Origin: Bombus terrestris
Lineage: Eukaryota > Arthropoda > Insecta > Hymenoptera > Apidae
Length of the DNA: 64,000 nucleotides
Direction: 5' to 3'
NCBI RefSeq assembly: GCF_910591885.1
Contig: NC_063285.1
Coordinates: 4,993,395 to 5,057,394, forward strand
The notes under the pieces are model-generated. The model was not told where the DNA came from, made no database searches, and saw only the letters and a program-made list of their open reading frames with translations. This document shows positions 22,076-35,308 of the stretch, one piece after another. A program made the translations under genes and the position numbers. Position 1 is the first letter of the stretch, and every line of letters starts with the position of its first letter.

Positions 22076-22567
22076 CAGGGTGGTTGGCAACTGCAGGATG
22101 GTGGTACAAGCGGAAAGGGGGTGATTCTACGCGAAAAAAGAAGTCGAAAATATAGAATAACAATTTTTCGTTTGAGGCTTTGTTTTCGAGAAAATCGACT
22201 TTGAATGTTCGCTCGGTACGCGTGCACTTTATCACGTCTCGTTATAACGGATCTCCCTGTAGATCGTTGTCTCGATGGATATTATTGCAGTTTAAGTTTG
22301 TTTCTGCCGTAACGGAAAATTAGGAATACATAATGAAATAATATGAAGTAATCATAAAGCTTATTACTACAAAAATTGCTGAAAATGTTGCCCATTCTGC
22401 CGAACACATACTTCTGCTCTTCTAATTAAATTTCTATGAACACTTTCAAAGTCGATTTTCTCGAAAACAAAGCCTCAAACGAAAAATTTTTATTCTATAT
22501 TTTCGACTTCTTTCTTCGCGTAGAATCACTCCCTCTCCGCTTTTACCACCAGTTACCAACCACCCTG
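22076..22567. mobile_element. 492 bp MITE, copy B
   Basis: It is bounded by CAGGGTGGTTGGCAACTG and CCACCCTG with TA on each side. One end has GGCAAC where copy A has GGTAAC. Length and arms are otherwise as at 11452-11943. Confidence 0.9.
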
Positions 22568-22600
22568 TATATGGATATATATATATATATACATGTGTAT

Positions 22601-23065
22601 TGTAGTATCGCGAGGAAAAAACCTGGTTAGAAACAAACCAAAACATTGTCGTCTGACCTTCGGCTGTTGGTTTACATAAGAGAAAAACCTATTGACTAAA
22701 GTCACCTAGTCCTTGCGGCACGAAAACAGGACCGGATTAGGAAAAGGACAAAATAACGTTGATCGAGAAGTGAGATCGTTTTATCGAGAGGTCAGAGTTA
22801 GTCGAGATGCGGAGGAGTAGATTTGTATAGTTGAAAGAGTCAGCGGAGTTGCCTGAGTTGCTAGCGTTGTTGTGAGATTGGGTTGTTAGAGTTATAGAGT
22901 TGCGAGAGTGATTTGAGTAGAATAAGATTTTTGCGTTCAGTTCAAGTTGAACATTTATCGTTCTCTGTAAAATAAACCTCTGTTATTTTATTTATCTTAA
23001 ATAAATAGCATTAGGAGAATTTTACAAATCTAAATTATCCTAATCCTATCCTTTCCGATACTACA
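22601..23065 (+). mobile_element. 5' LTR of the gag-protease element, copy B
   Basis: It begins TGTAGTATCG and ends CGATACTACA; 465 bp. The primer site follows at 23069. The left flank is (TA)n sequence bordering the MITE. Confidence 0.9.
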
Positions 23066-23068
23066 TTT

Positions 23069-23086
23069 TGGGGGCTCGTCCGGGAT
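23069..23086 (+). promoter_or_regulatory. tRNA-Pro primer binding site, copy B
   Basis: TGGGGGCTCGTCCGGGAT lies three bases after the LTR end, identical to the other two copies. Confidence 0.9.
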
Positions 23087-23150
23087 TGAAATCAGACCGA
23101 GAACGACACGTTTTACGGAACTACTCGTGCTGAAAAGAAAAGAGTTGAAA

Positions 23151-25184
23151 ATGGCAAATTGTGAAGAAGAACAGTTTTCAAGTGAGGAAAATCCAACGCT
23201 GGAAGAATTAAGAAACAAGCTTGCACAGTTAAATCTACCAATATCTGGTGCAAGGACAGTGTTGGTTGCCAGGCTAAGTCGAGCATATAGTACTGGACAA
23301 CCAAGTACTAAAGAGCCAGCAAACGGTAAAAAGACCACGGAGAAGCAAGGTTCAGGGGCAATACCAAAAACTAAGCGTGATCGAGACGAAGACGAAGATC
23401 TCGAGAAGCTTAGGACAAACAATTAAGAGAACGTCTTGCTAGTATGGGGCTAGAGACGAGAGGAAGAAAAGCTGAACTACATGTGAGACTACAAGCGGCG
23501 ATGGAAGAAGAGAATACGTCGTCGGAAGAAGAGAGCGGCGACGAAAACGAAACTGAAGACGACGAAGGAGACGAAAGAATAAGCAAAAGGAACGTGCGAG
23601 GTGTATATCAGAAACCTGACAAATTCCGTAGGAAAATACGTAGGTATACAACAGTAAGTTTTCAGGATGTCCAAGACGCCTTAGAAGTTTTTACAGGCGA
23701 AAACAACGAAAATATTAATCAATGGTTCGAGGCGTTCGAAGAAACTGCAAGCATATGTAGGTGGAAAAGAACAAAAGGTACTTTATGCAAAAAAGTTGAT
23801 GAACGGATCGGCAAAGATAATTGTGAATTATGAGTGCCATGCTAGAACTTGGTGCGAGTTAAAAGAAGGTCTGATAAGGGAGTTTTCGAACAAATTTAAC
23901 ATTTGGCAGATACACCGCAAACTGCAGGAAACAAAAAAAAAAAAAAAGAGAGAAAGAGACGACGAAGGATGTACAGCGTACATGTACCGAATGCTTGGTA
24001 TAGCCAGTCAAATGAATATGGAAGAAGCAGCAAAGATAAGGTACATCATAGATGGAATAAGAGACAAAGAAGTCAATAAAACAATATTGTACGGGGCTAA
24101 ATCAATAAAAGAGCTAAAAGAAAATCTTATCATCTATGAGGAACAAAAATCCCGTATAGCAGAGTCAACTATGAGACCGGTGAGAGCTAAGGACAATGGA
24201 AGATACAAGCAGTCGGAAGATGTAGCGAAGTATAAAAGGTGTTATAATTGCGGTGATGAAGAACACGTGTGTGCAGAGTGTCCGAACAAGTCGAGGGGAC
24301 CTAAATGTTTCAAGTGTAGAGAATACGGATACATTGCATCGAGGTGCGACAATCTGAGCGAGTCCATTAAAGAGGTTGGTAGTGTGTTTCGATTGTTACC
24401 GACGAAGCGTGGTAAAGACGTGAAGATCGGAAATTTCGAACTGAGCGCGCTGGTAGACACCGGTAGCGAGTTAACCTTGATGCGGTATAATCAGTATGTA
24501 AGAATCGGAGCGCCCAAATTAAGTCGAGACATTATTGAATTTCACAGTATCGGGTCTAAAAGAAATTTTACGCTCGGGAAATTTCCGACGGATATTATTA
24601 TAGACGGTGAATTGTATCATATAACGATACACGTAGTTTCGAACACTGCGATGCAACACTCGTTGTTGATAGGTACAGACTTCCTGGATACCGTCGAGAT
24701 AAACATGAAGAGGGGAGATATCTCCATTAGTAGAATAAAAAACGAGAATTCCGATGGGTTTCCAGAGGTCCTTAAAGTATACATAGAGACGGGAGCGCGT
24801 GAGGTAGATCTATCTCGTGTCGAGAACGTGCAACACAAGCAGGCAGTTGTAGTTCCCACGAGTGCTTGTCTCAAGGACACCGTCGTAATGAACAAAATTT
24901 CGTTAGATGAATCGGTTGCGACAAACATAACCGCAATAGCGTCGGGTGGAAACGAGACGGACGGTTGCGATGAAGTTTTTGTAGGATGCACCGAGCATCG
25001 CGCGAATTGTAGAGTTGTACAAACAAATTCTGTCGCGAATTCTAAGAAACGAACCAAAAGCGAGAATGAGGCGGCTGCAAGAGAATTTGAGGTAGTGCGT
25101 AGACGAGCTATCAATCCGACCTCTTGTCGGCGAAGGGCGTTCAACTTATTACCAACTTACAAGGGCGTTATTTTGAAAATATAA
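23151..25184 (+). pseudogene. Gag-protease region, copy B (least damaged 3' part)
   Basis: Three frames cover it. The first, up to 23426, has SAP-like motif 1. The second, 23444-23833, has SAP-like motif 2, an acidic linker and a capsid-like part. The third, 23796-25184, has the rest of capsid, knuckles CYNCGDEEHVCAEC and CFKCREYGYIASRC, and protease LVDTGSEL at about residue 217. The first break (ACAAACAATTAAG) is shared with A but not C. The second is a +1 offset at TGCAAAAAAGTT (~23786), present in all three copies. After the protease a ~170-residue hydrophilic tail ends GVILKI with no RT. It belongs with the LTR at 22601-23065. Confidence 0.8.
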
Positions 25185-25670
25185 ATTCGATTTGAAATAT
25201 ATATTCGTTCGAAATATAAATTCTGATTTCCTGATATAATAATTAATAATAGCAAATATCTACAAACAACTATTCGCTGTTGTAACCTTCGACCCTGCTG
25301 CGGTTGAAAGAATCGCAACGGGTTACGGTATCTTCAGTAGCTGAAAACGCCTACCGGTTTTCGCAATCGCCCTCTCACAGTTAGCGGATAATAACCTGCT
25401 CGTCTTTGGGCACGATTTGCGAAGCCGCATTGGTTCCCGCAGAGGACACTGTTATAAATAACCATTTGTTCACATTTGATGCCAAAAGCAAGATAGAATT
25501 CTAAAGGTTTATTGATTACTTTGGATTGAATTAAGCTATTGTGACGTAATCTTATACGTCTTGTAGAGATAGCTTGCAAATTTCCTACTTTTCCATTCTT
25601 AACTATTGTTATTGCGAATGATATGTTATTATTCGCCAATTTCATTTCTTTGTGTCTGAGCGTTTCTCCA

Positions 25671-26592
25671 TGGAAACTGGTCGCTGCAAGTGCTCTTTCG
25701 TCACATGGTTTGATAAAAATTTCATTCGATGCTATTCAGATTCAGATATGTCCAAGCTGCCTAAACTTTCCACACGACTAGAAGCGGCATAGATTTGCAC
25801 TTTTGCAAAATTCTCTTTGCCAAGATCAATTACGGTCCTATCTATTATAGCCATTTGTAATCTGTGTACCGCTACTGTCCAGCTTAGCACAAGCGATGAC
25901 ATTCTTTATTCAACATCTCCGAAACGTTTCGTCAGTTGAAACATTGCTATTACTGGAGATATGGGAATGTAGCCGTCAGCATATTTGAATCTGCTTCCAA
26001 TTCTCTCACTTTCAGCTGACCTCTTCGAAGTACTGACAAATAAATTTCTTTGCCATTCCCATTGCGTCGTTTATCGAACCAACGGAAATTGGTATGTTTC
26101 GTCGCAACATAACTCGTGATCCCTCGGCTAATGTTATTGCATGCAACAGTTATCCATGATTATTTACATCTGCATGAATAATATTTTCGGAAGTTTTTTT
26201 CTCGCATGTAGCTGCTTCCCGACTCTCGCCTACTCAATGAATAACGTACACACGACGTAATTTCGCTAATTCATCAATCATTTTTGTGTTATATTCGTCT
26301 ACGAATCTTACTATCTGGAATATTCTTACTGCTATATATCACTCCTTCGCACTCATAGTATTTCAAACTCAGAAGTTGTTATTTCGCCAAACTGTAAATT
26401 ATCTAATAGGTCGATAAACTCTGTATCATCCTTTTACCTCATATTAATGATGAGTTCGCAGAATGAAACTTGGTACTATAAATTAATCTTTACAGCACAC
26501 CACTGTTTTTATACAATACAACAATGTTCTTTTGCTGGGAATAATTGCATGAAAGAGATGTCATCGAAGAGAAATACATTTCTGTCACCAAA
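25671..26592 (-). pseudogene. Decayed Helitron-type helicase, copy B
   Basis: It carries the same motif series as 7429-8350 in reverse orientation, including the LSWTVAVHRLQ and IDLGKENFAK blocks near 25780-25890. Stops and shifts are shared, so decay preceded the duplication. Confidence 0.8.
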
Positions 26593-26833
26593 TATTTTTT
26601 TATATATCTTGAATTCTTGCAGTCTTAAATGAATTATTCGCAAATTCTCGTAAGATACCATTGAGATCTCATCAACAATCAACTATCTTTTATGACGTCA
26701 CTTTCGTTCCTCCTGTTCAAACTTTTGTCCTGTCACGCGGTTATAGCAGTGCCTTTCTCAATAGGCAAGGGGAAACAGACAGATACAAAATTATCCCAAA
26801 TATTTCAACGACAGTAACGTCAATCTTTATATA

Positions 26834-27333
26834 TGTCGGAGATGTAGGGACATCGGGCCTTTCTTTAGGAAGATCCCCAATACTTGGGCTCGAGGTGACG
26901 TAACTGGTCGCCGAACGTAGCCACGGTCACGGGATGAACGAAATGTCTTACAGAGGAGGTACCGATGTTGAGGGACACGCTGTATAAGCAATCAAGTCTC
27001 GATCAGGAGCAATGCTGGTTTACGCGGGACTGCCTAGTTACGGCGCTTGGGAATTTGTTGATATTCCCGATCGATATGTATTTGACATATGTGACTGTAT
27101 CTGTCTTTTATTTTGCAATCACCTTGGAGAGTTTACTGTCATCGTCTTGGCTGTCAGTCTGAAAGTAACCCAGCGTCTGAGTTAACGTGTCTGCGTGCTA
27201 CAAAATGTATTCCATTGTACAAAGAGTTTACCCGTTGACCGTGGATTCGTTATTGAGCCCAGAAACATTGTCAATAGCTTTTGCTATACTTATTAATTAT
27301 TTCACGCCTAAAATTTCTAACGATAACCCGACA
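26834..27333 (+). mobile_element. Solo LTR (500 bp), copy B
   Basis: It starts TGTCGGAGATG and ends CCCGACA, flanked by TATA on both sides, as in copy A. Confidence 0.85.
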
Positions 27334-28579
27334 TATAAATCTAATTGGTCATTGTATATTCTTTAGTCGGCATAAATCGTCACAGGATACGATCTTCTGC
27401 GAATTATTCATTTTCGACGGAAATCTGTTCGCCGCGACGTGATGTCTGACGCACTATTAAGTTATAGAAATATCCTTCTCTGTCACTGTTCAAAGTATAA
27501 TACTGCTGGCGCAGTATAGCTGGTTTACTCCTTATTCGCATACAGCACTGGATAGCCCACACAATTGTTTATTCATTAATAAGTATAAAGAAACGAAACA
27601 ACAGTAATAAATAGATAGAAAGAAATTACCGCCTTATCAATAACAATGAAAACCATTTTACGTTCACCCTGTATTATTGGTTGCTACACTAAAAAATGTA
27701 GAATAAGATGAAAAATCTTTTCCAGAGAAATATTATCAATTTTGAAATGCATTGCAAAGTGACAAATAATTTTCTTTGTATTTATACAAATAAGGAATGT
27801 TACAAGGATTAAATAATTTCAACCATATTTATATTTTATTTATACGCACGTATGGCAATAGTTAGGATTACTCATTCACTTACTAAACAGCATATTATAT
27901 ATACCGCAACCTTTTCGAAGGTGGCGCAAAATTAAAGATACTACAATATATAGACATATCCTAAATACATATATAAAGATAACCTTTATTGTTAAGATGA
28001 GTACAAAGTGTAAGGAGAAGGGTTAAAACTTTACAAAGATGCCTGGATTTCAACTGAAGCGTTTAGCACACAATACGATGGAAAAACGGTCAGGGCATAT
28101 TTAGGGATGCTTAACTGTTTCAGAGCTCGTGATGGTCTGAACTGTCTCTAAGTTTCCAAAGAGGCCAATTGAGAAAGTCGTAAAATAACCGTCTACAGCC
28201 ATTCCTGACAATAGTGACGACCTTGATAATAGTCACGAATTTACGACTTCTCATTAGCATAAACGAAAGAAATACCAACTACAGAACGAATCCAAACAGA
28301 GCTTGTCAGTACGATGTAGTCAAATGAAATGCAAGATATTCCGACGGCAAAATCAAACCAAAACTGATGTAACAATAAATCTAAAATAATGCGATGCATA
28401 CGTAGACACGGATTTCCGATAAATATTACAAAAATATATTCTTAACCTATGTATATCGCATGGGTATACACACATATCGAAAATATCACCGGCGAATTTA
28501 TCTTCATTTTCGAGGTAATCACGCAAATACAAAAGTAAAATGACAGAAGGTGTGCTTTATAAATAATCGAATTATTAAT

Positions 28580-29171
28580 TGTTAATTATCCTCTGAAATG
28601 CAAAATTTCATCTGATCGACTCTTACTATTCCTGTAAAGGGCATACGTGTTAATTAAAACCCACCTATATCTGTAACAACATATCTATTTTTCTCTAAAA
28701 TCTTTTTAATAACGTAGGGGCTTTCAAATTTCGGTACCAGTTCCTTATCTACTCCCGGTGCGACGTCCGAATCACGTATCCGATCATCACGTATCGTCGA
28801 GTTTGATACCCTGTCGCATTTTTAGGTTTTCTGTCGTAGACGCGTTCATTTTCTTGCTCAGGCTTGTCACTTATTCCTGTCGCTTAATGAAGCCAAGCTG
28901 ATTTATTTCAAACAACAATTGCGAAAGACTTTCTCCCGTTGACCTGCAAACTGTATTGTTCTAGGCGAATTCGACTGGACTCTAGACTCAAGACTGCCAT
29001 TTCCCGGGTGTTTCCGACAATTTTGCCAGCATCGGTGTTCCATTTGCCTGTGGAGTACCGAATGTAACATGTTCGACCGCATTATTAGTTAGGAATTCTT
29101 TGAATGGCCCAGTCGAGAAAACAAAAGCCTCGATTGCTAATTACTCGTCTGGGTCTACTTTAAGTTCTAAA
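28580..29171 (-). pseudogene. Degenerate gypsy integrase remnant, copy B
   Basis: This is the reverse-oriented counterpart of 4850-5441, with the ESPYVIKKILEKNRY segment near 28670-28730. Confidence 0.65.
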
Positions 29172-29586
29172 ATATTTCGTCATGAAAACTCATATTGGTA
29201 ATCACCAACCTTTTATGTCTTTGTCGACTGGCATGGGCATAACCGTTTGAAAAGGTACGTTACCTTTTCTCAACTACGCAAATATCCTTCGATTTTACCA
29301 CTAGTCGGCGAAAACTTTGAGCATTTCAAACAATTGCCAAAATATTTCTGTCTTACTTTCTGTCAACCAATGTACTCTACTAATACTTTCGACGATTTTA
29401 TTGAATCCTAAATGATATTATTTTCCAATTACAGCTCGTGCTAATCGCTGATGGAATCGAAGATCGAGCATCCTCCGATCGGCTCAATATCAATGGTCAG
29501 CGGCCATCGAGCGTGCGATCAGTTCGTTTTTATTGCCAGACACAGCTAAATTTCTAAACTAAACAAGTACCTTCAGCTCCCCAATG

Positions 29587-29833
29587 GTAAGTTTTATTAT
29601 TATTATTATTATTATTTAATTTGTACTTAGCATTTGTCCGGCTGGAAATTTGGTAAATTTTTCTAACTTAATTGCTAAATAATATGTGGATGGCTACCCC
29701 CAGTGGGATACTATCTTCGAGTTTGACTATTTTGTTTCTTTAGCGAGGTCAGTGGGGTGTTTTCTCTTTAGTCTTCTATAAATGGTAAATGTGTTCAGAT
29801 TTCTTCCACGCTATTTGTTTCTCAGGGTTCTGT
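29587..29833 (-). mobile_element. Jockey-like 3' end, copy B
   Basis: It is the mirror of 4188-4434; the trinucleotide tail appears as (ATT)n at 29594-29616. Confidence 0.7.
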
Positions 29834-29862
29834 GGGCATATATATATATATATACACATATA

Positions 29863-30564
29863 CAGGGCGATACTCTACAGCTGTAGAAAAATTGAAAAAT
29901 TTAAGCGATTCTTCAAGCTAAAATAAGATGCAAATCAAGAATAAAAAGATTGCGTTTTCAGCTTTGTTTTTTAGTTATTGTCAATTAAAACTTAGCCGAA
30001 ATGTCTCTGTGTCCGAGCAAACCTCCTTAACTGAACAAAAGTAGGTCAGCCTAAACAGCGAGACGCACAGGGATCCTCAAATCGAACGACACATAGGCTT
30101 GCCTAGCACAAATCGTAGAAAAGAATATTATGACATTTGACGATGTAAACCATCTTGCGCGACGCTTTGTAAGAAAAATCGTAAATGAATGACAAATAAT
30201 ATTTAAAAGTAAAAGAAATCAAAACGTTTAAAAAACTAAAAACGGAAAGGCTCAAAAATATCTACAGTAGAATAACCTAAACCTCTACTAAATTAAACTT
30301 TATGTTTGTACTTTATGTTTGGCTGTTGAAATGATCCTGCCCTTCCAGAACTGTTTTACCCTCCTACCAAATTTCTAAAATCTAAACATGTTATATAACA
30401 AGATAGTAGTGGAGAGTCCATTCAGAAAGAAACTAATATTTAGTTGCGAATAACTAAAAAAACAGAGCCCGAAACGCAATTTTTTTTATCCTTGATTTTG
30501 GCTTTATTTTAGTTTCAGGAATCACCCCTTAAATATTTTTACACCTGTGGCCGAACATCCCGCA
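29863..30564. mobile_element. ~700 bp MITE, copy B
   Basis: It starts CAGGGCGATACTC after TA at 29861-29862; the arms are as described at 3457-4158. Confidence 0.6.
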
Positions 30565-31223
30565 TAATTCCATTAACGCGCACGCTATTAATACATTTAC
30601 TGTAATTTGTATCAGTACAGATACAAGCTTTCTGTTATAATGTACTGTTATAAGGACTTTCTGTTACAATGTATTGCAATTTAATACAAATAAATATAAA
30701 GTTGACGAGATTTTAAATAATATAAATATAAACGAGTTGAAGTTTCATAGCATGGCACTCGAGCATTGCCATACCAAATGCAGGTTGCTGCAGTATACTT
30801 ATTATACTGTAATATGTAAATAGAGTAATCTTAACCATTGTTATCAACGGGGATCAAGCGAACTTAAAATACCGTGCACAACCAACATACTCGAGGCTGT
30901 AAGAAATATCTGTCGTAATTCAATCAAAAATGAATATTATCTATGTATTGAGTTTGAGTTAGCTTCTCGAATCACTACGTGAAATAATAAAAAATATTAT
31001 TTTCATAGAATAATGTCATCTAATTAATCATTCGCCTACTATTCTAATAATTGATTCGTTATTATTTCATGCAACCCAACCCTCTGGCAACGGCATTGAA
31101 AAATCTAAACCAAATCGGAAATATAGATCATATTCACTTTTAATTTAGCTGTAAATTATAATCATAGAGATATAAGGATAGAGTGCGAGAGCGAGCTGAG
31201 AAAGCGAAAGCGAAAGCGAAAGA

Positions 31224-31367
31224 GAACGCTGCATAAAGGCCTCTTGTGTCCTTGTCTAATAACGCATGGTCATTCGTATAGCAAACATATAAGTGTATAG
31301 CCAACACAAACATTGTCAGTGTCATGCCTGATTAGACAAGGACAGAAGACACTTTTATGCAGCGTTC
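31224..31367. repeat. Hairpin with ~45 bp arms, copy B
   Basis: The arms begin GAACGCTGCATAAAG at 31224 and end TTTATGCAGCGTTC at 31367; it is the mirror of 2654-2797. Confidence 0.75.
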
Positions 31368-31882
31368 TTTCTACTCCTATGTCGCATCCACTTACACGAT
31401 AATTTAAGACTATATGACTCGCGTACTCTAACTCTTTGTATATCTATCGTTATAATAGACATTTATTGCAGTCTCACAGTTGTTCGAAATTTTGAATTTT
31501 AGAACATGTCTAAGAATCATCGAAATGGAAAGGTAGGTAGCATTTCTGCACTTCCATCAAAATTACTATTAACAAATTGAACACTTTAAACACTCCATCC
31601 ATTAAATAAACCTCTATTATATAATTGTGATAGTATGAAACTTCCTTTCTGCTGTGACGTCCATATCTCATAAAAAGATTATTTGAAAGTTAGTGGTTTT
31701 CACGTTCGTGTTCTATGTACATATGTAGCGCTTAAAGTTCTAAAACAGACAATTTAAATATCCGTGAAGGTCACCTTTTATAAACATTGTAAGTTATAAT
31801 TTAATTTTATACATATAAGAAATCATTCATATTCTAATATTGAAATATACATCTATACAGATATTGCATACATATGTATGTA

Positions 31883-31982
31883 TGTTAGGTTAGAAAAATT
31901 TACCAAATATCCAGCTGGACAAATTGTAAAGTACAAATTAAATAAAAAAAAAAGAGAAAAAAAGAAAAAAAAGAAAGAAAAG
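31883..31982 (+). mobile_element. Jockey-like 3' tail, copy B
   Basis: CCAGCTGGACAAATTGTAAA is followed by AGTACAAATTAAAT and an A-rich tail ending at 31982. Confidence 0.7.
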
Positions 31983-34437
31983 ATATGTATCTATATATAT
32001 ATATATATATATATTTATATGTACAGCAAATTTCCAATTATTTGAATTTTTTACTGTATATTCCAAAAACAATATGTAAAACGATTTTAATTAATATTAT
32101 CATTTGTCATTTTACATCTACCTATTTACAAAATTACTGTGGACTTGTCTAAAACCACCAGAAATGAATAACATAGAAACTTAGGACTTTACCGTGTCGC
32201 TGCTATTATTGCAAAAAGCCTACGACCACAAAGTATTAGTAGTAGTAGTTGGTAATATTAGTATTGCTAACTACTATTACTAGTAATAAATATTAGTAAT
32301 AGTAATTATGAAAACAGTCAGTCATATACATTTTGAAAATATTTAGATTTTTTTCTTTGGTTATACTAAAATAAATTCTCTCTTATTTAAGCAAACGACT
32401 CAAAAAATATTTGTTTAGGTATACAATATAATGTATATCTCCTATATGATTATAAAATGGTACATGTAACTTAGAAGAAACCATGTTTAGAACCTCGTAT
32501 GACTGGTTACTACTTAGAGACTTATTAATATGTGTAAATATTTATAGTATATTTAAGAGATTTATGGCCTAAAAAAAAATGATAAGCCTCATTAAATAGA
32601 CATAGCGACAAATGATTTCTATCAGACTGTTTTAACATTATTAAGCGAACTATTAAGAATGATATTATTTTACAATTTTCATGTATAATAAAGATTTAGA
32701 GGTCGTCTTCAAATACTTTAACAAATTACTGAGTATCCTAAATCTAACTTACAAAAGGATATTATAAAAGATGTATACCAACTTTGTCTATCTGAAATAT
32801 CTCTTATTACTTTAAATAACAGAAAACAGTAAGTTATAAAATATATTTAGATTCTAAAACAGATCTAATATGATGACGATGTATTTTCTTTTATATATAT
32901 ATATATATATATATATGGTGATATCATATACAAAAGATCTTCAGAGACCTTTCAAGACCTTTTAAGACCTTCATGTCAGTTTCATTTTTTAGTGAAGTGT
33001 CTTATATTCCAATTTCATAAAATGTTGAATAATGAACATAAAAGTACTTCATTAGATTAATTGTAAAATTCAGTGTTACTAAAATTCCTTCTATCTTTCT
33101 TTACAGAATGATTAATTTTATTAGTATTTTTTAGATGTGTATGTGTGCATATATTGTTTATCGTAATGAGGCTTGTAATTTAGTACAACATTTGCTTAGA
33201 TAAGTACACGTTTAATATTTTAGATACAAGCAAACAGTAAATAGTGACTATTACAAACAGCAGTGTTAGATTGTTGGCGTTATTCTTACAAGAATATTGA
33301 TATTGAGACATTGTGAAAGTCTAAACCACACATATTTTTCATACCAGAAACACAATTTTTTGGCCCGCTCGAACCTTACAATTGTTATTTTTGGATGTTT
33401 TGTTGGGTAGTATATCAGTAACACTGCAAAATATAATAGAAATATTTCACAATGCAAGTAATAAATTCGACAAACTCAAATGTATAAGGAATTATTTTCA
33501 ATATAATCCCTATTCTATTGAAGTCAGACATAAAAGTTATATGCCTTGACAACACAAATTCTACAGAGCGTTTTACCTTTTCGCCTACAAAGAAACTATT
33601 ACAACAAAGTATGTCTTCCTCCTAATTTTTTGTAAATAATTCTTATTCTTCTCTTATTATTTGAAACAATAAAAATGAAGTGAACAGAGTTGGAGGAATA
33701 CCTTGTATACTACTTGCATCAGCTACAATATCTACATAAATTTTAAAACATTTATTCTATTTAATATTTTTTAAATTTAAGTGACACAATCTTAAACTTA
33801 ATAATTGTCAATTGTATGAATTTAAAAGTTGTGTTCATGTGTTACAAAGTCTAAAAAACACAAAGAGTAACATGCAGTTTTGTAACAAAATTTTACTTGA
33901 AATTTTTTACGCAAACATTCTATGAAGATAAAAAGAACAGTACATATTTTCCTAAGACCTCTGTTATATGATTTTTTGCTGTCATATCCCAATTGGTTAT
34001 AAGTTTCAAACATAATAATGATGAATGCATATAATTCTGTTCATATTCAATTGTCAGTAGTCGTTGAAATCCATGATTGTTTTCCAGATTGGGGTTAGGT
34101 TATATAAACTTTTATATGAATAATCTAATATAAAAAAAGAATATTTATATGTATCTAATGTTGATATTGACAAGATTTTATGTAATTATTCTATTATACG
34201 TATACAATTAGCGATATTTAATTTTATTACTAAATGTATACACATATTCGTATTTACGAGTTATATTTCTTTAAATATTTATACGCAATTATTCTTCAAC
34301 CTATTTGTTATTAGAAGTAAAAATACTACTCTTATTTATGTAAAAATATCTCTAGAATCTTCAGGCGACTCTTATCTTTTTAAATGGGACTAAATGTAAC
34401 ATTTAAACATGACAAATTATGTATGAATTTTTTTCTA

Positions 34438-34620
34438 AAGCTCAAAAATTGCCTTTATTATAACGTATAGTCTAACCTATATTCTAATATTCTACATTTC
34501 TGATATTTTATTGTATTCTAATATTCTAACGTATTCTAATATTTTATAACTCTGGTATTTTCATATATTCTAATATTCTATAATTCTGGTATTTTAATAT
34601 ATTCTAATATTTATATAAAA
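34438..34620. repeat. AT-rich minisatellite near the inner end of arm B
   Basis: Short units of the type TATTCTAATATTCTA alternate with ATTCTGGTATTTT. The reverse complement is at about 40091-40273 in arm C. Confidence 0.7.
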
Positions 34621-34800
34621 GCATTGTTCTTTATTACTTAACGTACATAATATACGTCACCGTGATTCTTCAGGACTAACGTTACTCTATTAAACCAGTT
34701 GCACTACCAGCCAAATCTGCATTAACGGATTCTGCTATTAGCTTTTGTGAACAGAAAGGCTGCAGATTTGATATGGGATCAGTTTTATTCGGTTATGTTA

Positions 34801-35284
34801 CCAGCTTTTCCATTAGGCAATTTTTTCGTTTTTCCCTTTAGGTAACTACTTCCTTTCTTCGTAATTTGGAAGAATGTACAATAGACCTAAGGACCTTTTA
34901 AGTACCAGTAATAAACTGAAAATACTTGTACGGTTAAAGCTTCCTGCCAACTAATAAGACTCGGTTTATGGTGGGGCCTTAGGTTTATTGAGTGTTTCTC
35001 TAACGGTGCTTGGGCCTTGACGGTCAGACAATGAAGGACGTCGCGCGGACCTTTTCACGCGACGTTACAATATTATTGGAAACACTCGAGAAATGGTGGT
35101 TGGTATTAAACAATATACCCTGTATATCTTATAGGAGTATTGAAATATACATACATACATATTTTATATATATGTAACTTATTGTATCTTAAGCATATAT
35201 ATATATATATGTAGGAAAATGGTATAGTGCTAGTAGATTTGGTAACGTTATGATTGTTACAATATCGTTTGATGCTCCGGCAAT
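34801..35284. other. Start of the B/C spacer, mostly unassigned
   Basis: GGAAACACTCGAGAAATGG near 35078 resembles GGAAACACCCGGGAAATGG in the gypsy integrase remnants (~5008), so a small related fragment may be present. A (TA)n tract lies near 35192-35212. No coding region was seen. Confidence 0.4.
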
Positions 35285-35308
35285 CTATGTTTGCGCAATC
35301 ACTGTTCG

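Larger units (their letters stand above)
19085..34800 (-). repeat. Copy B of the ~15.7 kb unit (inverted)
   Basis: It is the reverse complement of 1-14935 and of 39911-55619. The left edge is sharp: A and C continue with GTCCGCCACC after AATGGA, while B has unrelated sequence. At the right edge, GGTTATGTTA at 34791-34800 pairs with TAACATAACC at 39911-39920 and identity ends on the next base. It lacks the gypsy LTR/pol flank shared by A and C. Unassigned stretches mirror those of A (19085-19288, 21390-22075, 27334-28579, 30565-31223, 31983-34437). Confidence 0.95.
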
